From the NCBI GenBank assembly GCA_050084985.1, contig JBITNC010000001.1:190650001-190714000 (forward strand): a stretch of 64,000 nt of DNA. Reading direction: 5' to 3'. The notes beneath the pieces are model-generated. The model was not told where the DNA came from, ran no database searches, and saw only the letters and a list, made by a program, of their open reading frames with translations. The stretch is from Nageia nagi (lineage: Eukaryota; Pinophyta). Shown here in pieces: positions 58,200 to 64,000 of the stretch (position 1 is its first letter; each line of letters starts with the position of its first letter). Both the position numbers and the translations under genes were made by a program.

Positions 58200-61100
58200 A
58201 AGGAATTCAAATTTTACTCTTTTTTTGATGGAAACTTCACAAACCTAATAGAATCCTTAAACTTATAGAATTGAGCTTAAAGAAGGAGCTTGGTGAACAA
58301 ATCAGTAAAATTTAGAACTGATGGACAATACTGCAAGTGTCGAAGACCATGTAAAACCTTCTCTCTGATGAAGTGGGCTTGGATTTATGTATGCTTTGTT
58401 CTTTGATATAAAAAGGGATTCTTTGATAAAGAAATATTTGAATGATTATATAAATAAATTTTATATGGATGAGCTTTCTCATATCTAATTTCTTCGAAAT
58501 ATACCTCAACCAAATGGCTTCCAAGGTTGTAACTGACATTGCATGATATTCATCCTTAGTGGTGGAGAGAGTAATAGTAGGATACTTCTTTGATGTCCAA
58601 GAAATAGCACCTAAACTAATGATAAACACATAAGTAAAGGTTGATTTTCTATCATCTCTATCTCCCCTATAGTCAAAATCTAAGAATGCTAAGTGAACAA
58701 ATGAGGGCAACTTGTCATACTTGAGAGCAAGATTCTTAGTGCCCACAACATACCTCAAAATTTGCTTAACTACATTAAGGTGCTCAAGATATGGATTTTT
58801 CATAAATCAATCCATAAAATTAATGTTAAAGGTAATATATGTCTTAGAAATAGTCAAATAAAGAAGAATACCAATTAGTTCCCTATAAGATGTAGCATTT
58901 GTCAACTGAGAGTTAGAGCTAAGAGATAAAGTGATTCTGGGAGAGACTGGGATTGTAGCATGCTTGAATTCCTCTAAGCCAAAATTTTTAAAGATATTTG
59001 AGATATACTTAGATTGATTAAGATAATTACAATCCTTATATTAGTACACTTGTATACCAAGGTAGTAGTGCAATAGACCAAGATCAATCATTTCAAAAGT
59101 TGCTTTAAGTTTGGATATGCAATCTTGTATGATGACTATATTATTCCCTGTAATCAATAGATCATCCACATAGAGAAGAATAAATATTAATTCTTGTCCT
59201 TGGTTGATCACATAAATATTTGTATCAAAGAAGCATTTAGAAAACTCAATGTCCTCAAAGTATCTTGAAATCTTTATGTATAGGCCCTAGGTGCTTGCTT
59301 AAGTCCATACAAAGACTTTTTTAACTCGCAAATAAAAGATTCTTTACCTTCCACAACAAACCCTTTTGGTTGGCTCATGTAGATTTCCACATCTAATTCA
59401 CCATTGATAAAGGCACTCTTAACATTAAGTTAAAAAACTTTCCATCCCTGAGTTACTGAAAGAGCAAGCATTAACCTGATAGTAGGCATCTATTCCACTA
59501 GAGCAAAGGTTTCCTCATAATCAACTCCATATTTTTGAGTGAAACCCTTGGCTACTAACCTTGCTTTGTATTTTCAATCTCTCCAACTGAATTATATTTG
59601 ACCTTATAAATCTATTAATTATAAATCACATTTTATTAATTTAGATAAAGAAATAAATCCCAAGTTTGATTCTTCATTAGAGCCTCATATTCTACATTCA
59701 TTACATTCATCTAGCACTCATGCTTTGAAGCTTCCTTGAAAGGTAAGGGCTCATTCTTACTATCAATTTTGGTAAATAAATATTTATTAATGGTCATACT
59801 CCTTGTTGTCCTTTGTGTTGGAGATTTTTGTACCTTAGGTGACAAATTCACATTGAAATCCATCCACTTAGGTGCAATAGAAGAATCATCACCCTCATCA
59901 AGGTTCTCATAAGAAGTAGACTCTTCAAGAAGTTCATTGAACTTTACATTCCTTGACATAAAGACTACTCTGGAGGAAAGTTGGTATAGCTTGTAGCCTC
60001 TATGCTAATTATCATAACCCATATAGATACACTTTTCAGATATCTTATCTATCTTTTTCCTTTTCTCAAGAATAATAAGGGCATAGGTATCACAACCAAA
60101 GATCCTAAAGTGAGATATGTTAGGTTTCTTGCCTTTCCAAGCCTCATATAAATTTTTTCCTTCAACTACTTTGTAGGAAACCTATTTAAGATATAGAGCA
60201 TAGTATTTACATCTTCATCCCACAATAATATGAGAAGATCTCCTAACATACATCTTGCCATTTTCTGAATGGTTTTATTCTTTCTTTTGGCTACATCATT
60301 CTCTTGAGGAGTGTAAGGGATCATAAACTACCTCTAGATTCCATACTTGGTACAAAAAATTATTGAATTTATTGCTATTATACTAACCTTCATTATCAAA
60401 TCTTAACATCTTGATTTTAAATCTAGGTTAATTTTCTACCAAGGCTTTGAAATATTTGAAACTATCAAAGGTTTTTTCCTTGTGATCTATAAGATAACTA
60501 AATTTTATCTTGTTGTAGTCATCAATAAATGTCAAGACATAAGATGCTCTCAAGTGACTTAGTTGGAAATGTACCCATCAAATCTAAATTCACAAGTTGG
60601 ATAAGTTGAGTTGTTCTTGTTGCCTTATCTTTTGGAAACTTTTATTGATTCATTTTACCTAAAATGAATTTCTCACAAAAAATAAATGTAGGTGATATTA
60701 TTGGAAAACTTTTCATAAGTTCATGATATTTCATTACTTGAATGTTCTTATGGTTTAGGTGGCCTAATTAATGGTGCCAAAGATTGCCTTTAGAGCAAAC
60801 ATTAGTTGCAAGGCATATTTTTGTTAGAGATTAATCCATAATGTAAAGGTCATCTTTCACTAAACCTTTCACCAAAGTGGCAAGACCCTTTTTCATGCAC
60901 CAAGAGTATGAGTTAAACTCAAAAGAGTAACTATTCCTTGCAACTTGAATTACAAAAAGAAGATTCATAGTGAGTTTAGGAACATAAAGCACATTTCCAA
61001 TAATTTTGCCTTATATCAGCATACTCACAATACATTAAACATCAAGAATTGAACTATCACCTATCACAATTGTATATTTTATATACTTATGAAATTTTAC

Positions 61101-61410
61101 AAACTTATACTTTTCAAAACACATTTGATTAGTGCATCCAGAATCAAAAATTTATTCATTTGAAAAAGAGTGAGACTTGGAGTAAAAGGAAACAACATAA
61201 CCAAAAGTCTTGTTCTTGTTCTTATTATTATATTTGTTTAGTTTTATAGATCCTTTTTCACTTTGATATTTCTTTTTCCTAAATCAATCACTTTCCTTAT
61301 AACCATAGATGTCATAGAAATTACAATTTCAATCAAATTTAGCTTTGGTTTTCTTTGACTTATCATGATCATAATTCTTCTTATTTTCACCTTTCTTGAA
61401 GATCCTCTTA
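58200..61410 (-). pseudogene. Ty1/copia pol relic (protease, integrase, RT, RNase H)
   Basis: Minus-strand domains in copia order. Zinc knuckle remnant near 61300 (NCNFYDIYGYKESD, with key Cys and His lost). Protease FDSGCTNQM near 61135, with the DSG active site kept. Pre-integrase WHH-stop-LGHLNHKNIQVM with FCEKFILGKMN near 60700. Integrase core RFKIKMLRFDNEG (near 60420) and GKKPNISHFRIFGCDTYA. RT: LLYVDDLLITGNN (59147-59190, catalytic YVDD intact), LKATFEMIDLGLLHYYLGIQ, LGLEEFKHAT-like sequence, then the open 58312-58803 stretch: NPYLEHLNVVKQILRYVVGT, RNase H DYRGDRDDRKSTFTYVFI, AISWTSKKYPTITLSTTKDE, and IREKVLHGL with LFTKLLL at the end. Broken in many places. A copia of the gag-integrase-RT arrangement; the lineage is not settled. 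Confidence 0.88.
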
Positions 61411-61413
61411 GGA

Positions 61414-62095
61414 TCATGAGAACCCTTTTTTTATTATGGTTCTTCTTTTGAAATGAGGCTTAATTGGACCAAGTGCCATAGAAGGTTCCTTAGGAGTAGT
61501 GATCAACACTTTATTGTTAAGTGTTTTCTCATGCTTCAAGAGAAGACTTGATAGATTTTTCAAGGAAAAAACTTCCTTTTCATTATCAAGCATTGTGTCA
61601 ATAACATTCACAAATTGATTAAATTTACCATAGAGGCTTTTAAGGATGATAAAATTTATAAACTTATCATTGATTCAATTGCAACCACACCCCATTAGCT
61701 AGGTCCTATGGTCAACAACCTTATTCAAATAAATTGCCACACTTTCATTTTCCTCTTTAAATGATTGAAGTAGCTTCTAAAGAATGGTGAACCTCCTAAA
61801 AAATTTAATTACAACATAAATATTCTTTAGTTTATCCCAATCTTCCTTTGCAATGTTTGAAGAAGATATCATAAGGAGGATCTCATCTAAAACTGTATGA
61901 AAGATCATAGAAGTTGTCAAATTATTCTTTGTATTATAAGCTTCAAGTTTCATCTCCTCTAATGGAGAAACTTAGTTTTCATTAACAATCATCCAAATTT
62001 TTCATGCTTGAAGTTCTACTTTCATCCTAGGTTTCCAAATACCATTGTTGGAACCATCTAAGATATACTTGGATGCAAAATATTCTTCCATTGCT
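61414..62095 (-). pseudogene. Ty1/copia gag relic (UBN2-type)
   Basis: Start codon at about 62092 (MEEYFASKYILDGSNNG), then KIWMIVNENQVSPLEEMKLE, LTTSMIFHTVLDEILLMISS, AKEDWDKLKNIYVVIKFF, LQKLLQSFKEENESVAIYLN and the open 61414-61611 stretch (NVIDTMLDNEKEVFSLKNLS, LLLKHEKTLNNKVLITTPKE). This is the usual copia gag layout ('W-L-..-Y', 'L-..-M-..-SV-EY', then 'LE-R') upstream of the zinc knuckle. Stops and a frameshift break it. The element reads leftward into pol. No 5' LTR or methionine-tRNA primer site could be identified to the right, so its 5' end is lost or too decayed. Confidence 0.8.
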
Positions 62096-62800
62096 ACAAA
62101 AAATATGAAGGAGATAAACAATGTAAGCATACATGTTAAATTTTAATAATAATCATACTAGTACATGATTGAACTAATCAACAAATCAAATGCTTAAATT
62201 ATAAACAAGAATTAAAATCATACATCCAACATCTTCATCACCAAGTATAACCATAGAGAGGGAAAAGTTGAGGTTTGTTTTCTTGTATAAAATTAGGCCT
62301 TAGCTAGATTCCCACAAGGAGCTTAAGTCCTACCAATCCTCAACTAGTTCACCTTGGGTAGCGATATACTCTCACAAGAAGAAGTACTAGCTATTTTTTA
62401 AGGTTGTGATATATGTTAGATCAGTTAAATTAATTATCTTGATTAAGTTTTTGATTTTTCTCCTAGGTTATCAAGGTAATCCCTGAATGGATGGCATATG
62501 GTATCACTACACATATTCTTATCCACCTATATGGAGTTAAATCCATACCAACAGAGGAGTTATGAGTAATTAAGAAGTACAAACTTTTCACCACTTGGAT
62601 CATCAGATTAAAAGGCTCAAGTTTACCTTATCCTCATCTCATGGCTCCCCAAATAAATCATGTTATATAATAAATGTAAAAATGTATTCATTTTAGTAGA
62701 AGCAATTTTCAATATTTGTGTACTTTGTATATAAAGTAAAATTACAAAATAAATAAAGTGCTTTAAAAAAGAAACCACATCCAACATCATATATAAGTAT
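62096..62800. other. Copia leader or flanking DNA
   Basis: No coding signal. It should contain the copia 5' LTR and primer site but I could not recognise either. Confidence 0.35.
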
Positions 62801-63031
62801 GAACCAAAGAGTCTAATGGGTTTTGTTACAACCCTAATAGATATCTTTACAAAGATTAATTAATTTTAAGTAACAACAAATGAGCCTAAGAGTCCAATGG
62901 GTTTTGTTACAACCTCTAATGGATTTGTTTACAAAAGTTCATTAATTTTAAGTAACAACAAATGAGCCTAAGAATCCAATGGGTTTTGTTACAACCCCTG
63001 ATGGATCTCTATACAAAGGTTAAAAATTGAA
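62801..63031 (+). repeat. 81-bp tandem repeat, 2.8 copies
   Basis: Units start at 62801, 62882 and 62963, each with 'GAGCCTAAGAGTCCAATGGG' or a variant, then 'TTTTGTTACAAC', and most with 'TTAAGTAACAACAAAT'. Copies 2 and 3 are very similar. It ends next to a C-run ('TCTCCCCCTTGTTAC', 63036-63050) that reads as a purine tract on the minus strand. Confidence 0.92.
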
Positions 63032-63049
63032 GAATTCTCCCCCTTGTTA

Positions 63050-63660
63050 CTTTAAAAATGGACTTAAAAATAATTTCATTATTTGCACTTTATCATCAAA
63101 ACATTCATACACAAAAATCATATTTAAGAGAACATTTATCCATCCACATGCATTAGGACAAAATATTAAACCATGAATTAAAAAATTTATCCAACCACAT
63201 GTGTATTATGCATTAAGAAAAAATATTAACCATGTACTTTAAAAATTTAAGTAAATAATCTCCCCTATTTTCCTTAAATGCATGATTAAAAAGAAACCTT
63301 CCTTATAATTTGCACTAAGGTAAAAAGATAATTTTAGCAAACAAAGAAATATTAAATTTAAAAAAATTGACCATAATAAAAAAAAAAACTCAAACTTAAA
63401 ATGGCAACTAAGCAACTTATAGTTTTAAAAAATAATCCCCTTAAAAAAAAAAAAATCCCCTTTTTTAAAAAAAACAAGATTCCTTTATTTTAAAAAGATA
63501 ACAAAAAAAATGCTCATAATTTTTTTTTAAACTAAAAACTTTTTTTAAAATTAGGAATTCCTTTTTTAAACTATGTATATACTTTAGTTAAAAATAATAT
63601 TTATATATGTGTGTGTGTGTGTTTGTGTGTATATATATAAAAATTGAAAAAAACATTTAA
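63050..63660. other. Homopolymer-rich AT sequence with TG/TA run
   Basis: Many A and T runs of 7-12 bases and a (TG)n/(TA)n run at about 63603-63638. No gene. Confidence 0.6.
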
Positions 63661-63677
63661 AAAAATGGGAACATCAG

Positions 63678-63790
63678 CTAACCATCATGCATAGCCCCCC
63701 AAGGGGGAGAGTTGATAGGCCATCACATGTGGCCCTCACAAGGGGGCATCCCGGTTGGGCTGCCATGCATAGCCCTTCAAGGGGGTGCAT
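63678..63790 (+). repeat. Small GC-rich repeat
   Basis: Three degenerate units of about 37-42 bp, each with 'CCATCATGCATAGCCC' or a variant (CATGTGGCCC in the middle one) and 'CAAGGGGG'. They stand out sharply from the surrounding poly-A/T DNA. The 'CCCCCCAAGGGGG' core is a near-perfect palindrome. Confidence 0.7.
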
Positions 63791-64000
63791 TGAAAATAAA
63801 AAAAAACTATAAAATATAATTTTAAAAAAAATATAATTTTACATAAATTGTAAAAAATAATATTTTAAAAAATTATATACATATTTTTTTCAAAATAATA
63901 TATATACATGCATTTTTATTTTTACATACATATTAGTATGGTAAAATTTTGCAATAACAGCATTATAAAAAAATTTGCAAAACTTTTGATCATTTCTACA

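Overview
This window looks like plant nuclear DNA, most likely from a large, repeat-rich seed-plant genome. A gymnosperm is the best guess, but the sequence does not prove it. The evidence is dense nested LTR retrotransposons (a Ty3/gypsy Tat type with a second RNase H, Ty3/gypsy chromoviruses and Ty1/copia), PLS-class pentatricopeptide (PPR) gene relics, 'plant mobile domain' (PMD) sequences and a Ptta/En/Spm-type plant transposase gene. The sequence is very AT-rich and CpG-poor, and many in-frame stops sit where a single C-to-T or G-to-A change from Gln, Arg or Trp would put them. I see no intact host gene, rRNA, tRNA or CRISPR array. Almost everything here is a decayed repeat, and all comparisons were made by eye.

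Layout. 1-5.2 kb: AT-rich DNA with a TG microsatellite, a ~30-bp minisatellite and scraps of PPR-derived repeat. 5.2-27.1 kb: a minus-strand PF03004-type transposase gene, split in two (N-terminal part 26.1-27.1 kb, C-terminal part 5.2-6.2 kb) by a ~19.8-kb Tat-type retrotransposon at 6278-26056. That element has ~840-bp LTRs, a purine tract before its 3' LTR, relic gag-protease-RT-RNase H-second RNase H-integrase on the plus strand, two unrecognised sense regions (one a ~0.77-kb tandem duplication), and an antisense PMD pseudogene before the 3' LTR.

27.25-30.3 kb: a decayed tandem PPR gene with ~297-bp units, ending in an in-frame 111-bp (37-residue) repeat. 31.0-33.7 kb: a second Tat-type pol relic, truncated by a copia-like LTR (33678-34427). 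Just inside that element lies a structurally complete chromovirus (34539-41273, minus strand) with a perfect TAATT target duplication, primer-binding site and polypurine tract. It has lost most of its integrase by internal deletion, and its RT is split by a further 1.1-kb insertion.

41.3-45.25 kb: host DNA, a ~143-bp MITE-like repeat that also occurs inverted at 30.65 kb, a ~145-bp satellite derived from the PPR gene (minus strand), and the ~30-bp minisatellite again, in the opposite orientation to its 2-kb copy. 45.25-55.3 kb: remains of what may be a second giant element, with a candidate LTR start, a plus-strand gag relic, long non-coding DNA, a striking 167-bp hairpin and a second antisense PMD pseudogene, but no pol. 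55.85-57.2 kb: the 3' end of another chromovirus (LTR, purine tract, integrase tail with chromodomain) cut by a copia-like LTR. 57.9-62.1 kb: a minus-strand Ty1/copia gag-pol relic with a second copy of its C-terminal end. 62.8-64 kb: an 81-bp tandem repeat, AT-rich simple sequence and a small GC-rich repeat.

The most notable items are the giant element with its antisense PMD gene and unassigned duplicated region, the host-type gene it splits (apparently within an intron), and the turnover of a PPR gene into tandem satellites in both orientations.
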